DNA from: Rhodococcus sp. (in: high G+C Gram-positive bacteria)
Lineage (GTDB): Bacteria > Actinomycetota > Actinomycetes > Mycobacteriales > Mycobacteriaceae
Assembly (NCBI RefSeq): GCF_023264675.1
Contig: NZ_JAHFVG010000005.1
Location: 1-64,000 of the forward strand
Length of the DNA: 64,000 nt
Reading direction: 5' to 3'
Of this stretch, positions 9,889 through 21,327 are shown one piece after another; within the stretch, counting starts at the first letter, position 1; each line of letters opens with the position of its first letter. The notes beneath the pieces are model-generated. The model had not been told where the DNA came from. It searched no databases and saw nothing but the letters and a program-made list of their open reading frames with translations. Made by a program: the position numbers and the translations under genes.

Positions 9889-11640
9889 TCAGGAGCCGGC
9901 TCGAACCGCCTTGACGATCTCGGCGACGGCAGTGTCCTTCTCCAGCTCGCGGCTTTCGCCGGTGAACCGATCGCGAAGCTCCACCTTGCCCTCGGCCCAG
10001 CCACGCCCAACGACCACCACGAGCGGCATCCCGAGCAACTCGGAGTCCTTGAACTTCACGCCAGGCGAGGCTTTGCGATCATCGAAGAGCACCTCCAGCC
10101 CTTGAATGTCGAGTTGTGAGGCGATGGCCTCGGCGCCTTCCCGTGCGGCCTCGTCCTTGTTGGCGATGACGAGATGAACATCGAAGGGTGCGATCTCGGC
10201 GGGCCAACGCAGACCCTTGTCGTCGTGCATCTGCTCGGCCACCACGGCCACCATGCGCGAGATTCCAACGCCGTAGGAACCCTGAACCAGACGAACAGGC
10301 TTACCGTTCTCGCCGAGCACGTCGACGCTGAACGCATCGGTGTACTTGCTGCCGAGCTGGAAGATGTGGCCGATCTCGATCCCACGTGCAGTGACGAGCG
10401 GACCACGACCGTCGGGGGACGGATCGCCGTCGCGCACCTCGGCCGCCTCGATCGTTCCATCCGGAGTGAAGTCGCGGCCGGCGACGAGATCGACCACGTG
10501 CTTACCCGAGACGTCGGCACCGGTGATCCAGGACGTGCCGTCGACGATCCGGGGGTCGACGAGATAGCGAACTCCGTTGGCCTGCAGGGCGCGTGGCCCG
10601 ATGTAGCCGCGGACCAGGAAAGGATTCGCTTCGAAGTCGGCGTCTCCCAACAGTTCGAACTCGGCCGGCTCCAGCGCTGCTTCGAGGCGCTTTTCGTCGA
10701 CCGCGCGGTCACCTGGCAGCCCGACGGCGAGCAGTTCCCACTCACCACCGGGTAGGCGGGTCTTGAGCAGGATGTTCTTCAACGTATCCGCGCCGGTGAC
10801 CGTACGCCCGAGGTCTGCAGAATTGGCCCAGTCCACGAGCGTTGCGATGGTCGGAGTGTCTCCCGTCTCGTAGTCCACCGCAGCAGGCAGGCCCTCGAGG
10901 GGAAGTGACGCGGGTGCCGGCGTCGTGACAGCTTCCACGTTGGCGGCGTACCCCGACTCGACGCATCGCACATAGGTGTCCTCGCCGATGTCGCTTTCGG
11001 CCAGGAACTCTTCGGAAGCGCTGCCACCCATCGCACCGGACGTAGCGGCGACGATCACGTACTTCACGCCGAGGCGAGCGAAGATTCGCTGGTAGGCCTC
11101 ACGGTGTGCGTGGTACGACGCCTTCAGGCCGTCTTCGTCGAGATCGAACGAGTACGAGTCCTTCATGACGAATTCGCGACCGCGCAAAATGCCTGCACGT
11201 GGGCGTTCTTCGTCGCGGTACTTGGTTTGGATCTGGTACAGCGTGACCGGAAGGTCCTTGTACGAGTTGTATTCGCCCTTGACCGTCAGCGCGAACAGTT
11301 CCTCGTGCGTCGGCCCGAGCAGCATGTCCGTACCCTTGCGGTCCTTCAACCGGAAGAGCGCGTCGCCGTATTCGGTCCAGCGATTGGTCGTCTCGTAGGG
11401 CTCACGAGGCAGCAGCGCAGGCAACGAAATCTCCTGCGCACCGATCGCATTCATTTCCTCACGAACCACACGCTCGACTTCCCGAAGCACCTTCAGACCG
11501 AGCGGCAACCACGAGTAGACCCCCGGCGCGATACGACGGACGTAACCGGCGCGCACCAACAGCTTGTGACTGTCGACTTCGGCGTCGGCCGGGTCGTCGC
11601 GGAGAGTACGGAGGAACAGCTTCGAAAGACGGGTGATCAC
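9889..11640 (-). CDS. proS: Prolyl-tRNA synthetase (bacterial type)
   Basis: 583-residue class II aminoacyl-tRNA synthetase. It begins [20 protein letters not shown], has motif 2 around [20 protein letters not shown], an insertion (editing) domain at about 225-400, motif 3 near [16 protein letters not shown], and the anticodon-binding domain at the C-terminus ([17 protein letters not shown]). Length and insertion domain are those of bacterial-type ProRS. In M. tuberculosis proS is next to efpA-cysG; here about 11.7 kb of other genes separate proS from efpA. Confidence 0.97.
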   Translation of the reverse strand: MITRLSKLFLRTLRDDPADAEVDSHKLLVRAGYVRRIAPGVYSWLPLGLKVLREVERVVREEMNAIGAQEISLPALLPREPYETTNRWTEYGDALFRLKDRKGTDMLLGPTHEELFALTVKGEYNSYKDLPVTLYQIQTKYRDEERPRAGILRGREFVMKDSYSFDLDEDGLKASYHAHREAYQRIFARLGVKYVIVAATSGAMGGSASEEFLAESDIGEDTYVRCVESGYAANVEAVTTPAPASLPLEGLPAAVDYETGDTPTIATLVDWANSADLGRTVTGADTLKNILLKTRLPGGEWELLAVGLPGDRAVDEKRLEAALEPAEFELLGDADFEANPFLVRGYIGPRALQANGVRYLVDPRIVDGTSWITGADVSGKHVVDLVAGRDFTPDGTIEAAEVRDGDPSPDGRGPLVTARGIEIGHIFQLGSKYTDAFSVDVLGENGKPVRLVQGSYGVGISRMVAVVAEQMHDDKGLRWPAEIAPFDVHLVIANKDEAAREGAEAIASQLDIQGLEVLFDDRKASPGVKFKDSELLGMPLVVVVGRGWAEGKVELRDRFTGESRELEKDTAVAEIVKAVRAGS

Positions 11641-11688
11641 GGGGTACGAGAGTAGTCGGTGCCCCGCCGGTGGGTAACGTTGCTCCCC

Positions 11689-12432
11689 GTGCTGATTCTG
11701 CTGCCTCCGTCCGAAACGAAGTCCGACGGCGGCGACGGCTCCCCTCTCGACCTCGACTCGTTATCGCTTCCTACCCTCAATCCGCTTCGTCGGAAGCTTG
11801 CCGATGCGCTCGTCGCATTGTCGGACGATGTCCCGGCGTCGAATGCGGCGCTCGGTCTCGGACCCACTCAGGCCGACGAGATAGAACGCAACGCGGCACT
11901 ATGGGTGTCGCCCACCGCCCCGGCACTCGGCAGATACACCGGGGTGCTCTACGACGCTCTCGATGCTCGTTCGTTCACCCGAGCCGGCCGCGCCCGAGCA
12001 GCATCGCGGCTCTGGATCGGCTCGGCGCTGTTCGGGGCGCTTCGCGCCTACGACCCGATTCCGTCCTACCGATTGTCCGGTGGATCGAAGATTCCTGGAT
12101 TCGGCACACTCGGTTCGCATTGGAAGCCTGCACTCGCCGACGCTGTGCTCGCCGAAGCGGACGGGCTCGTCGTCGACCTCCGCTCGGGTACCTACCAGCA
12201 GCTCGGACCGGTACCGGGCGCGATTACCGCAACCGTCTTGACGGAGAAGCCCGACGGGACCCGATCCGTGGTGAGCCACTTCAACAAGCACCACAAGGGT
12301 GTCCTTGCGCGAGCACTGACCCTGACCACCGCCGAACCGAAGGACGTCCGCGGCCTTGCACGGGTCGCGAAGAAGGCAGGTCTGCGCGTCGAGGTGGCAT
12401 CAGCGACCGAGCTGATCGTGCTCACCGAATGA
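11689..12432 (+). CDS. yaaA: Peroxide stress protein YaaA (DUF328)
   Basis: 247-residue cytoplasmic protein of the YaaA/UPF0246 family, which in E. coli limits intracellular iron during peroxide stress and binds DNA. The GTG at 11689 gives the typical N-terminus [11 protein letters not shown]; an upstream in-frame GTG would add about ten residues without similarity. Later family features are [20 protein letters not shown], the VDLRSGTY motif and [13 protein letters not shown]. It is divergent from proS (48 bp) and its stop overlaps the next start by ATGA. Confidence 0.93.
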   Translation: MLILLPPSETKSDGGDGSPLDLDSLSLPTLNPLRRKLADALVALSDDVPASNAALGLGPTQADEIERNAALWVSPTAPALGRYTGVLYDALDARSFTRAGRARAASRLWIGSALFGALRAYDPIPSYRLSGGSKIPGFGTLGSHWKPALADAVLAEADGLVVDLRSGTYQQLGPVPGAITATVLTEKPDGTRSVVSHFNKHHKGVLARALTLTTAEPKDVRGLARVAKKAGLRVEVASATELIVLTE

Positions 12433-13649
12433 ACCCCGTCCCCGCATTGCTCCGCCGAGGAGCCGACGCGTCCTATGGCAAGGGCCGGGACCTGCGGATC
12501 GTGGACGATGTCGCCGACCGGTTGATCTCTCTGGAAAGCCACGACGCATCGGCGCTGGCCTCGTTGGCACTGACCAACATGATCGACACGATGTACGAAG
12601 CCGGCTGGCAGCCTTTCGACCTGCTTCATATCGTCAGACGACAACAGACGGTCGCCGTGTCCTCTCTCGCCGCTGCCGCGCTGCTCCACCAGTCGGATCT
12701 GACCGACGCCCACGACAGGGCTCCGGAGCGCTGGGTCGATCAACTGTCCGACATCTGCGCCGCGTACCCGAAGGCTGCATCGAGGGTCGATGCGTCTCCC
12801 AGTTTTCTCGCGGCACTGCTGAAGGCGAGTGGCAAGACCGACTACATCGCCGCCAACGATCAATGGATTGCAGTCCTCGCACTTCTCGGACAGTGGCAAA
12901 CACTCCCGCGCTGGCCCAAGATCGGACCGTTTCCGTCTCAGTGGCCCACTCGGCGTTCGGCACCGTCGCCTGCCTCTGTCGGCAGCGACAAGCCGAACGC
13001 CAAAGCACTCGGCCGTATCAGGGGATTGCTCGCCAAAGCCGACGCCACCGATTTCGAAGAGGAAGCGGAGACTCTCACAGCCAAGGCACAGGAGTTGATG
13101 ACGCGGTACTCCATCGATTCGCTGTTACTGACCGAAGGAAACGTCACCGTCGTCAGCAGGCGCCTACACGTGGACAATCCGCACGGTCCGCCCAAAGCCC
13201 AACTGCTGCACGGAGTCAGCACGGTCAACCGGGTGAAGACCATCTGGGACCCCGAATTCGCGATCGCGACCCTGGTCGGTTCTCCGATCGACGTGGAGCA
13301 GACGGAAATACTGTTCACCTCGCTGCTGATCCAGGCGACCAGATCCCTCGCGCACTCCCCGAAGGCAAAACGCCGCAAAGGTTCTGCCTCAGCGGCTTTC
13401 GGCAAGGCCTTCCTCTACGCGTACGCGGTCAGGATCGGTGAACGACTCGCGGAGGCCGATGAACACGCAGTCGAGGAGGCGTCGGAGCATTCCGGCAACC
13501 TTCTCCCCATGCTGGCGGCACAGAGCGTGGCCGTCGACGAAGAATTCGACCGACTGTTTCCCCGAGTCAGAACCATGAGGGGGCCGCGACTCGACGCCGA
13601 GGGCTGGGAGTCGGGGCACGCAGCCGCCGACGAGGCCGAACTGCAGTAG
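12429..13649 (+). CDS. DUF2786 domain protein
   Basis: 406 residues. The recognisable part is a DUF2786 segment at about 195-235 (KALGRIRGLLAKADATDFEE then EAETLTAKAQELMTRYSID). The N-terminal 180 residues are helical and unassigned; the C-terminal part includes a basic stretch (SPKAKRRKGSASAAF). DUF2786 proteins occur widely in actinobacteria and phages with no known function. The gene is translationally coupled to yaaA and ends 24 bp before the convergent reductase gene of the NRPS operon. Confidence 0.85.
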   Translation: MNPVPALLRRGADASYGKGRDLRIVDDVADRLISLESHDASALASLALTNMIDTMYEAGWQPFDLLHIVRRQQTVAVSSLAAAALLHQSDLTDAHDRAPERWVDQLSDICAAYPKAASRVDASPSFLAALLKASGKTDYIAANDQWIAVLALLGQWQTLPRWPKIGPFPSQWPTRRSAPSPASVGSDKPNAKALGRIRGLLAKADATDFEEEAETLTAKAQELMTRYSIDSLLLTEGNVTVVSRRLHVDNPHGPPKAQLLHGVSTVNRVKTIWDPEFAIATLVGSPIDVEQTEILFTSLLIQATRSLAHSPKAKRRKGSASAAFGKAFLYAYAVRIGERLAEADEHAVEEASEHSGNLLPMLAAQSVAVDEEFDRLFPRVRTMRGPRLDAEGWESGHAAADEAELQ

Positions 13650-13673
13650 CTCCTCACCCAGCGCCGAACGTTC

Positions 13674-14777
13674 CTACTTCGCGAATGCGAAGCCCTCACT
13701 CGAGCTCTGAATCTCGAGCACTGGGTAGTCGATGTATCCGGCGTCGCCTCCCCCGTACAGTGCGGTGTCGTCCAGGGCGTTGTACGGTCCGCCCGACTGA
13801 ATTCTCGCCGGTAGATCAGGGTTTGCGAGGAACAACGCCCCGAAGCACACGGCGTCGGCTACTCCTGTGGCGAGAACCCCGTCGGCGATCTCGGCCGTCA
13901 CCGGGCCGGAGTCGGCGTGCTCGTGCGGATTGAGCACGAGCGCGCCCGTCCACTGCTCTCGGAGGGCAGTGGTGACGGATCGATTGCCCGATTCCATGAC
14001 GTGGAGATACGACAGGCCCGGAAGCCGATCGACGAAGTGTCGGTACAGATCGAGCGTGTCGGACTCGGCAATGTCGTTGTAAGGATTTGCCGGTGAGATT
14101 CGCACGCCGACACGGTCGGCGCCGATCGCCGCCGCCACAGCATCGATCACCTCGGCTGGGAATCGGACCCGAGACTGGATCGAGCCGCCATACGCGTCGG
14201 TGCGGACATTGGTGTTGTCCGCGAGAAACTGGTGCAGCAGAAATCCGTTGCCTGCATGGATTTCGACACCGTCGAATCCCGCGTCGATGGCACCCTCCGC
14301 TGCCGATACGAAATCCGCTGTCGCCTGTTCGATGTCGTCCACCGAAAGCGCTGTCGGCGTGGGATAGTCCACTGGACCGGCCGGTGAGAAGCAGGTGCCT
14401 GCAGCCGCGATCGCCGAGGGAGCAACCGACATGTGCGCCGACGGGTACAGACTTGGATGCCCGATTCGGCCCGAATGCATCAACTGCGCCACGATGCGTC
14501 CGCCTGCCGCGTGCACGCCGTCGGTGACTGCTCGCCAGGAGTCGATCTGCTCCGCCGAGTGCAGGCCAGGCGTCGCGGTGAAGCCTTGGCCGACGACGCT
14601 CGGCTGAATTCCTTCGGTGACGATGAGACCGGCACTCGCACGCTGCGCATAGTAGGTCGCCATCGACGGCGTCGCACAGCCATCGATGGTTGCGCGATTA
14701 CGGGTCATCGGGGCCATGACGAGTCGATTCTTCAGCTCGATCGCGCCCAGATCGGTCGGTTCGAAGATGGTGGTCAT
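13674..14777 (-). CDS. Old yellow enzyme family alkene reductase
   Basis: 367-residue TIM-barrel FMN oxidoreductase of the NemA/OYE class, which reduces activated C=C or nitro groups with NAD(P)H. Signatures: [15 protein letters not shown] (FMN-binding N-terminus), [11 protein letters not shown], the [17 protein letters not shown] substrate/FMN motif with the His/Asn pair, and [12 protein letters not shown] near the end. It is the last gene of the NRPS operon; its ATG overlaps the psuG stop by 4 bp, so it is likely co-translated and may act as a tailoring reductase on the NRPS/PsuG product. This role is inference: OYEs are also general detoxification enzymes. Confidence 0.92.
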   Translation of the reverse strand: MTTIFEPTDLGAIELKNRLVMAPMTRNRATIDGCATPSMATYYAQRASAGLIVTEGIQPSVVGQGFTATPGLHSAEQIDSWRAVTDGVHAAGGRIVAQLMHSGRIGHPSLYPSAHMSVAPSAIAAAGTCFSPAGPVDYPTPTALSVDDIEQATADFVSAAEGAIDAGFDGVEIHAGNGFLLHQFLADNTNVRTDAYGGSIQSRVRFPAEVIDAVAAAIGADRVGVRISPANPYNDIAESDTLDLYRHFVDRLPGLSYLHVMESGNRSVTTALREQWTGALVLNPHEHADSGPVTAEIADGVLATGVADAVCFGALFLANPDLPARIQSGGPYNALDDTALYGGGDAGYIDYPVLEIQSSSEGFAFAK

Positions 14778-15736
14778 GCTGCTCCAGTCCCGTGCGTCGT
14801 GTGGGTGTTCGCTGAGGTATGACGTGCGTGAGCGGCAGCGAGAATGCCGCCCACCTCGGCGGTGCTGATCAGCACCGCCTTGTTCGCTTCCGATGTTCTG
14901 CCGCCGGTCATGTCGTCGACGGCTCGCATCAAATATTTGGTGATCGCATTTCCGCGAATCCCGTCACGTTCGGCAGACCGGAGGGCCGTGCCGATCGCGA
15001 TTTCGGCGAGTTCGCGGTCGACGGCGTCCTCGGATCGGGGCGGTGTGGTGATCAGGACACCACCCGACCCGCCTGCACTCCAATAGGTTTCGACGATTCT
15101 CGCGACGATGTTCTCGTCGTCGACGCGATGCGGACTGCGGATTCCGCTCGATTCGCAATAGAAAGCCGGAAAGTCGTCCGATCGATACGACACGACAGGC
15201 ACACAGTGCGTCTCGAGGAACTCCATCGTCAGCGGCAGATCGAGTATCGCTTTGGCACCGGCACACACGATCGCGACTTTCGACCGGGTGAACTGAATGA
15301 GATCGGACGACACATCCATCGTCTTCTCGGCGCCGCGATGCACGCCGCCGATCCCCGCCGATGTGAAGAACTTGATTCCCGCAAGTTCTGCTGCGACCAA
15401 GGACGATGCGACGGTCGTTGCGCCGGTGATGCCGAGTGCCAACGCAACCGGGAGGTCTCGACTGCTCACCTTGGGTATACCCCGAGTGGACGCATAGCGC
15501 TCGATGTCGGCCCCGGTCATCCCGATGGACAGATGTCCGTCGTCGATCCCGATCGTCGCCGGAACAGCCCCTCCGGTTCGGACTGCGCGCTCCACCTCCG
15601 CTGCCGTGCTCGCATTGTCCGGATAGGGCAGGCCGTGAGTGATGACGTTGGACTCGAGAGCGACTACCGGCGTCCCACTGTGGAGTGCTTCGGCGACCTC
15701 CTCGGTCATTCGCAGAGGAACCCTCGACGTCTTCAT
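14774..15736 (-). CDS. psuG: Pseudouridine-5'-phosphate glycosidase (PsuG/IndA type)
   Basis: 320-residue enzyme that reversibly joins ribose 5-phosphate to a pyrimidine-like base by a C-C bond. The catalytic set known from E. coli PsuG (Glu31, Asp149, Lys166) appears as Glu28 ([13 protein letters not shown]), Asp145 (DVSSDLIQF) and Lys162 ([11 protein letters not shown]), with the same 17-residue spacing between Asp and Lys, so the enzyme should be active. Homologues called IndA or MinB sit next to indigoidine-type NRPS genes and are used as C-glycosynthases in minimycin formation. Here it overlaps both the NRPS and the reductase gene by 4 bp. The HAD phosphatase that usually accompanies it is not present. 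Confidence 0.95.
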   Translation of the reverse strand: MKTSRVPLRMTEEVAEALHSGTPVVALESNVITHGLPYPDNASTAAEVERAVRTGGAVPATIGIDDGHLSIGMTGADIERYASTRGIPKVSSRDLPVALALGITGATTVASSLVAAELAGIKFFTSAGIGGVHRGAEKTMDVSSDLIQFTRSKVAIVCAGAKAILDLPLTMEFLETHCVPVVSYRSDDFPAFYCESSGIRSPHRVDDENIVARIVETYWSAGGSGGVLITTPPRSEDAVDRELAEIAIGTALRSAERDGIRGNAITKYLMRAVDDMTGGRTSEANKAVLISTAEVGGILAAAHARHTSANTHTTHGTGAA

Positions 15737-18700
15737 GCTCGCTCCTGCGCAGTGATCTGTACTCCCGTGGATTCGAGGGCCGGTACGTCGTCCAGTGCAC
15801 GGTCCGAGTGACCGACCGTTCCGCGGATGGCGGCTGCGAGTTCGCCGACACCGGCGGGTCGAAGCACCGCGTAGTGGTCCGCGGTGAGCTGGATCAGTCG
15901 CGGCGGTGCCGTCGAGTATCCCGATTGCCCCTCGACGAAGGAATAGTCGTCACCGACCGCTTTGAAGATCGTGACCGGTGACCGAAGGCGTCGATCCGCC
16001 ATCTCGCGGAAGGTGTACTCGAATTCGTACGTCTGCTCCACGACACGAACGATGTTGGTGATCAGATCTTTCCCGAGTTCGGGAAGGAGCCCGTTCACGT
16101 ACGAAACGAACGTGTCCTCGTCGACCACGGTGGCCGCGCACCTGTCGAGCTCGCGACCCGAAATCTGGCCGGTGAACACCGAGAGGAGAATGGTCAGATA
16201 GCTGCGATCGTCGTAGCTGGCGTTACGGGCGCGGTCGGCGCCGTCGGCCTTGTCGATATCGTCGACAATGGGGTTTCCCGGGCAGATCAGAAACAGCTGC
16301 TCGACTTCGTGGCCGGCCTGCTCCAGCTGCCACGCCGCCTCGAACGCAACCCTCGCACCGAACGAATATCCCCACAGCCGGTACGTTCCATGTGGCTGAA
16401 TTCGGACGATCTCGGTCACGTCGGCAGCCGCCATCTCCCCGATCGTTCGATAGGCAGTCTCCCCTGTATTGATTCCATAGGCCTGAATCCCGTACAGCGG
16501 GCGCGTCGGGCTCGCCTCGGCCGCCAACAGGCGAAGATTCATCGGATATCCGCCGAGACCGGGCCAGCAGAACACCGGCGTCGAAGTACCCATGTTGTGC
16601 AACAACGACAGTCGGGACTCGGGACCGGACGCATGCCCCGCTATTCTCGCTGCGAGATCTCGAAGCTTCGGACGCTCCAAAATCACCTGGATCGGAAGCT
16701 TCACACCGAATTCGGCATTGATCCGATTGACCATCGCCACGGCGATGAGAGAGTTTCCACCGGCGGTGAAGAACTCATCCTCGACGGACACCGAGTCGTA
16801 ATGCAAAGCGCTGCCCCATACCTCGGCCAGCCAACGTTCGGTATCCGTTGCCGGTGCCACATAAGGCGCCGACGAATCGGCGGCGAGCACCTTCTCGGAT
16901 CGACCGAGCACTCCACAGTCGACCTTCCCGTTCGCAGTGAGTGGTAGTTCGTTCATCACCAGAATTCGATTCGGGATCATGTAATCGGGAAGGAAGTTCG
17001 CGAGCTCGTCCTTGATGATCTCGGCAGGCCCCTTCATGTGGACTGCATCTTCGTTCATGCCCTCGCTCGAAAGCTGATCCGCACTCACCGCTCCCCCGAC
17101 GCAGTAGTAGGACGGTCCGGTCGGCAATCCGCACGCGGTGAGAATGTCGTCGATGCGGCGAGCGGCAGGAAGCGGGTTTCCCGATTTGGAGCTGTATCCG
17201 GAGGACATGAGTCCGATCCCGACATCGACACCACGGCGCTGCAGGCGGTGGAGCGCAAGCCCGAGTTCGATGTAGTCCATCCACGACTCCCCGGCCCGAG
17301 ACACCAGCGCAATCGAGAAGCTCGCGCGGTCGTAGACCTGCTGATTGATCGCGATCACGTGTTTGCGTTGTATCAGAGAATCGGAGACGATTTCGAAGTC
17401 CGCGCCGTCGAATCGGTAAAGACACGACGCCATACCCTCGACCGCGCCGTGCGCTTGCACGTACACATCGACGTCGAGGGCCCTCATCGAATCCTCGGCA
17501 GGGCCGATGTCGAAGCTACCCAGGTATTCGTCACCTGCAGGCAGATCGAGTCGCTGGACAAGCGTCGGATCCGGTTGACCGGGCCGGACGGTCGATCCGT
17601 ATCTGCCGAGGGCGGTTTCGAAGACTCCGAGAAGATGCCCCGCCTCGAATTCGAGCACTTCCAACACGTTGTTTCGGTATACCGGTTCGATGGCACTCCG
17701 CCGACCGACGAGGTGGATCCGACTCGCCGGCACGTCGGCACCAGAACCGACCAGCACCAACGCGTGATCGATCGGATGGTAGTAGTAGACGCCGCGTTCG
17801 AGAGTGTCGTTGCCAGGCACCTCGAGATAGATCTGATCGGCGTACAACGCTCCCGGTGAGGCGTACGCATACTTGGGAAGCATTCGCTCCCGGCTACGGA
17901 ACTGCCCGAACCACCTCATGAGCTCGCCGAGATCAGCTGCACCGAGGTCCTCGAACGACCGTGAAGAGGCTTCGGTCGACCGAGTCGACAACAGATCGAG
18001 CAGCCGGTCACGCGACACCGGCCTCTCGCCATCGAAGAACCGATACGTTTTGCGCGCGAACACTTCTCGGCGCTGCCCTACTGTCTCGTCGCGACCCGGC
18101 AGCTCGATGACGCGTCGGCCGGCGAGCTCCGAGCTGGTCCGAACCCCCGAGTCGGCGAGCTGTGCCGCCAGCTGCAGCTTGCTCGATTTCGACTGGTGGT
18201 GGCTGCCATGGTTACCCTGGTCCATCAGGGCGGCTTCCTTGGGGTTGAGTTCGACACAGGCGACGAGTGTTCGACTCCCGGTTCGCGAGTCGTCGGTGAC
18301 GATCGCTGCGGCACGTCGAACCCACGTGTGTTCCTCGATCGACAGCGCGATCTCCTCCAGCTCCACGCGGTATCCTCGGAGTTTGATCTGATTATCGGCC
18401 CGCCCCGAGAACTGAACCGAACCGTCAGCATTCCAGTATGCGAGATCTCCTGTTCGGTAGAGCTTCTCGGTCGGGACAAATGGCGAACCGATGAATCGGT
18501 CGCGCGTCTGATCCTCGCGTCCGAGATATCCGCGGGCCAGCTGAACGCCACCGATGTAAAGTTCGCCGACTTCTCCGATATCGGCGGGCGCGAGACTTTC
18601 GTCGAGAATGAAGCACTGGGTGTTGTCGACGGGTACACCGATGGGTACCGATCCAGCACCCTCACGGATCGCCTCGGGATCGACCAGAAACGCGGTGGCG

Positions 18701-19641
18701 TTGATGGTGCATTCCGTCGGTCCGTAGAGATTGACCAACGATGACCATGGCAGTTCGTCGCAGAACATCCTCGCGAGCTGTAACGAGAGTGCTTCACCCC
18801 CGGAGAACACACGAGAGAGGCTCACGCAGCTTCGAAATCTCTCGGAGTCCAGCAACGCAAGCAACAATGTGGGAACACATTGAAACGTCGTGACGCCGTG
18901 CGCGTTGATGGAATCGACGAGTGCATCGGTGTCTCGGTAGATTCCGGGCGAGCCCATCACAACTCGACTGCCGACTGCAGGGGCGAGGATTTCCCACTGT
19001 GCGGCATCGAAGCTCATCGGCGTCTTCTGCAGGACGACCGCACCGTCACCCAGGTGTCCGCAGGAGTGCATCCAGTTGATCTGGGAGACGATGCTGCGAT
19101 GTTCGATCATCACGCCCTTCGGCCGCCCGGTACTGCCCGATGTGTAGATCACATAGGCCAGATCTCCGGGACTCGGGCGAGCCGACGCAGCCGACGGCGT
19201 CCTCGGCCGAACAGTCTCGAGCGACACGACACGTGTTCCCGCAGGAACCATGTCGGCCAGGTGAGCTCGCAGATGTTCCTGAGTGACGACGACGGTAGTG
19301 CCACTGTCCTCGATCATGTAGCGCAGTCGATCGTCCGGATACTCGGGCGACAACGGTAGGTAGGCAGCGCCGGCGAACAGAATGCCCCAGGCGCCGACCA
19401 TCGTCTGTGCGGAGGGTTCGACGTACAACCCGACGCAGTCGTCGGCGCCGACACTCATGTCTCGTAGGTGTGCAGCGACGTGCTCGGCACGGTCACGTAG
19501 GTCGGAGAAGGTCAGGTTGCCGTCGGCAGCAACGACGGCGATGGAATCGGGTCGAGTCTCGGCTTGTCGTCGCAGCAGGTCCGGAAGGCTGGCGACGAGG
19601 TGGGCGGCGTGTATGCGTGCATCGAACTGTCTGGTATCCAA
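15733..19641 (-). CDS. indC: Single-module NRPS, indigoidine synthetase type (A-Ox-T-TE)
   Basis: 1302-residue NRPS with the architecture of BpsA/IndC/MinA. Adenylation domain about 20-435 with [11 protein letters not shown] at 166-176, [11 protein letters not shown] near 304 and [13 protein letters not shown] near 413; an FMN oxidase domain inserted between A8 and A10 (about 470-875, with [10 protein letters not shown] at 473 and [13 protein letters not shown] at 813); A10 Lys906 in NGKVD; carrier domain with phosphopantetheine Ser964 (GGNSL); thioesterase with Ser1093 (GYSFG), Asp1231 or 1232 and His1256. All catalytic positions are intact. Family chemistry: L-glutamine is activated, cyclised and oxidised to a 3-amino-glutarimide-type monomer, which dimerises to blue indigoidine or is diverted to minimycin. 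The start is a TTG at 19641 with AGGGG nine bases upstream; no better in-frame start is near. The last 20 residues extend beyond the known family end. A separate phosphopantetheinyl transferase would be needed and is not in the window. Confidence 0.95.
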   Translation of the reverse strand: MDTRQFDARIHAAHLVASLPDLLRRQAETRPDSIAVVAADGNLTFSDLRDRAEHVAAHLRDMSVGADDCVGLYVEPSAQTMVGAWGILFAGAAYLPLSPEYPDDRLRYMIEDSGTTVVVTQEHLRAHLADMVPAGTRVVSLETVRPRTPSAASARPSPGDLAYVIYTSGSTGRPKGVMIEHRSIVSQINWMHSCGHLGDGAVVLQKTPMSFDAAQWEILAPAVGSRVVMGSPGIYRDTDALVDSINAHGVTTFQCVPTLLLALLDSERFRSCVSLSRVFSGGEALSLQLARMFCDELPWSSLVNLYGPTECTINATAFLVDPEAIREGAGSVPIGVPVDNTQCFILDESLAPADIGEVGELYIGGVQLARGYLGREDQTRDRFIGSPFVPTEKLYRTGDLAYWNADGSVQFSGRADNQIKLRGYRVELEEIALSIEEHTWVRRAAAIVTDDSRTGSRTLVACVELNPKEAALMDQGNHGSHHQSKSSKLQLAAQLADSGVRTSSELAGRRVIELPGRDETVGQRREVFARKTYRFFDGERPVSRDRLLDLLSTRSTEASSRSFEDLGAADLGELMRWFGQFRSRERMLPKYAYASPGALYADQIYLEVPGNDTLERGVYYYHPIDHALVLVGSGADVPASRIHLVGRRSAIEPVYRNNVLEVLEFEAGHLLGVFETALGRYGSTVRPGQPDPTLVQRLDLPAGDEYLGSFDIGPAEDSMRALDVDVYVQAHGAVEGMASCLYRFDGADFEIVSDSLIQRKHVIAINQQVYDRASFSIALVSRAGESWMDYIELGLALHRLQRRGVDVGIGLMSSGYSSKSGNPLPAARRIDDILTACGLPTGPSYYCVGGAVSADQLSSEGMNEDAVHMKGPAEIIKDELANFLPDYMIPNRILVMNELPLTANGKVDCGVLGRSEKVLAADSSAPYVAPATDTERWLAEVWGSALHYDSVSVEDEFFTAGGNSLIAVAMVNRINAEFGVKLPIQVILERPKLRDLAARIAGHASGPESRLSLLHNMGTSTPVFCWPGLGGYPMNLRLLAAEASPTRPLYGIQAYGINTGETAYRTIGEMAAADVTEIVRIQPHGTYRLWGYSFGARVAFEAAWQLEQAGHEVEQLFLICPGNPIVDDIDKADGADRARNASYDDRSYLTILLSVFTGQISGRELDRCAATVVDEDTFVSYVNGLLPELGKDLITNIVRVVEQTYEFEYTFREMADRRLRSPVTIFKAVGDDYSFVEGQSGYSTAPPRLIQLTADHYAVLRPAGVGELAAAIRGTVGHSDRALDDVPALESTGVQITAQERA

Positions 19642-19699
19642 CGGGAATCCCCTGTGAGTCGGAACGGCAGTAGGTGTCGAACGCAGAACTGGCGAGATT

Positions 19700-20605
19700 T
19701 CAAACGGATTGAGTCGGTTTCACATTCAATCGTGCCGCATGGCGGCGGGTTCGGATCGGTTGAGCGACGACCACAGCTGCGATGACGACGGCAGCACCGA
19801 TCAGTTGCACCGGTGAGAGTGATTGGCCGAGAACAAGATACCCCAGCAATGTCGCAGCAAGGGGGCTGGCGAACGACAGGAACGAGACCGCGAGTGCAGG
19901 TAGCTTCTCGATGCCACGAAACCATACCGCGTACGCCAGCAGTGCACCGATCACACTCAGGTAGAGGAACCCCGAGACGTTCCGTGCTGTGATGACATCC
20001 GGAAGACCTTCTCGAACCAACATGAACGGCAACAGAACTGCGCCACCCACAGTGAGCTGCCACCCGGTGAACGTCAACACTCCGACACCGTCCGGCCTAC
20101 CCCATCGCTTGGTCAACACGAGTCCGGTTGCCATGCTTGCGGCCCCCGCGAGTCCGGCGAGTACACCCACGAGATCCAGACCGGCAGTCGGCTGAAGCAC
20201 GAGTAGCCCGACACCGAGAGCGCCCATCACACAGGAGACGATGTGAATTCCGCGAATTCTTGCCCCCAGCAGTCCCACTCCGAGGAGAAGCACGATCATC
20301 GGTTGCACACTCATGACGAGTGCCGCTACACCGCCCGGTAAATGATATGCCGCAACGAACAAGAAGTAGAAGAATGCACCGATGTTCAGCACTCCAAGCG
20401 TGAGTGCACGCCACCACCAAATACCCTGCGGTAGAGCACGTCCCACAGCGACGAGAATCAGGCCGGCGGGCAGCGCGCGCACGACCGACGCCAGCAGTGG
20501 GCGATCAGGCGGCAACAGTTCGGTGGTTACGAGATAGGTGCTCCCCCACACTGCGGGCGCGAGCACGGTCAGCAGCGAATCGCGCACTGCATTGCTCGTC
20601 TTCAT
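19700..20605 (-). CDS. EamA (DMT superfamily) transporter
   Basis: 301 residues with ten hydrophobic segments in two EamA repeats; APAVWGSTYLVTTELLPPDRP is the repeat-1 signature and SPVQLIGAAVVIAAVVVAQP lies near the end of repeat 2. The ATG at 20605 overlaps the stop of the uracil phosphoribosyltransferase gene by 4 bp; an upstream extension of the frame is antisense-like and ignored. It ends 58 bp before the NRPS start. In this setting it is the likely exporter of the cluster product, parallel to the transporter MinT of minimycin producers; direction and substrate are inference. Confidence 0.93.
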   Translation of the reverse strand: MKTSNAVRDSLLTVLAPAVWGSTYLVTTELLPPDRPLLASVVRALPAGLILVAVGRALPQGIWWWRALTLGVLNIGAFFYFLFVAAYHLPGGVAALVMSVQPMIVLLLGVGLLGARIRGIHIVSCVMGALGVGLLVLQPTAGLDLVGVLAGLAGAASMATGLVLTKRWGRPDGVGVLTFTGWQLTVGGAVLLPFMLVREGLPDVITARNVSGFLYLSVIGALLAYAVWFRGIEKLPALAVSFLSFASPLAATLLGYLVLGQSLSPVQLIGAAVVIAAVVVAQPIRTRRHAARLNVKPTQSV

Positions 20606-21315
20606 CGGGCAGGCCCACCGTGCACCGTGCCGAAGAACCTGTCGCCGAAATCCCCGATACCGGGGATCATGAATGCTTGCTCGTTCAAACGCTCTTCGAC
20701 GGAGGACGTCACGATCTGGACGCGTGGACGTGCACGGCACACCGCGTCCAGACCCTGCGGTGACGCTAGGAAGTTCACGAATACGATCCGGTCCTCTCGG
20801 ACACCGGCTTCGACGAGAACGTCGATCGCGGCGAGAGCCGAGCCGCCCGTGGCAAGCATGGGTTCGAGCAGAAGAACATGACGAGACGCGATATCATCGG
20901 GGAGATGTGAGTAGTAGAGGCGGGGTAGTTTCGTGCTCTTGTCGCGTTGGACCAGGATTTTTCCGATGCTGACCCCGGGATACAGTTCGCGGAACGCCGA
21001 TTCCATGCTTTCACCCGCCCTGATCACGGGTACGGCGCAGACTCTGGACGCACACCGAAGGCCTCGGTACGTCTCACCCACGGGAGTGGTCACCTCGTGA
21101 TAGTCGAACGGAAGCAGATCGACGCCGGCTTCGAGAAGTAACCGGTTGATCCTTCCGGCGTAGTTCACGAAGTCTTCCTGGGAAGCATTCCGGTCTCGGA
21201 TGATCGTGTGCATGGCACGCAGTTGCTTGGTTTGGACGAGGAGGTGGACGTTCGCGCGATCACGGATCGGTGTCGTCAACGTCGCGGACGCCTCGCGCAG
21301 CTCAGTGAATGTCAC
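20602..21315 (-). CDS. Uracil phosphoribosyltransferase (cluster copy)
   Basis: 237-residue UPRT that makes UMP from uracil and PRPP. The PRPP loop reads EPMLATGGSALAAID, with Glu where the standard form has Asp, and the uracil site reads PGIGDFGDRFFGT, a GDFGDR form I associate with eukaryotic FUR1-like enzymes rather than the GDAGDR of usual bacterial Upp. It is about 30 residues longer than housekeeping Upp (208-209). Within the NRPS operon it corresponds to MinD, which protects minimycin producers by enlarging the UMP pool. The 12-bp gap to the upstream TrpF-like gene and the 4-bp overlap with the transporter support co-expression. Confidence 0.93.
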   Translation of the reverse strand: MTFTELREASATLTTPIRDRANVHLLVQTKQLRAMHTIIRDRNASQEDFVNYAGRINRLLLEAGVDLLPFDYHEVTTPVGETYRGLRCASRVCAVPVIRAGESMESAFRELYPGVSIGKILVQRDKSTKLPRLYYSHLPDDIASRHVLLLEPMLATGGSALAAIDVLVEAGVREDRIVFVNFLASPQGLDAVCRARPRVQIVTSSVEERLNEQAFMIPGIGDFGDRFFGTVHGGPAR

Positions 21316-21327
21316 AGACTTTGCCCT

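Noticed and set aside
20606-20740. N-terminal extension of the EamA transporter
   Set aside because: It overlaps the uracil phosphoribosyltransferase gene in another frame and reads as Arg-rich nonsense; MKTSNAV at 20605 fits the 4-bp coupling.
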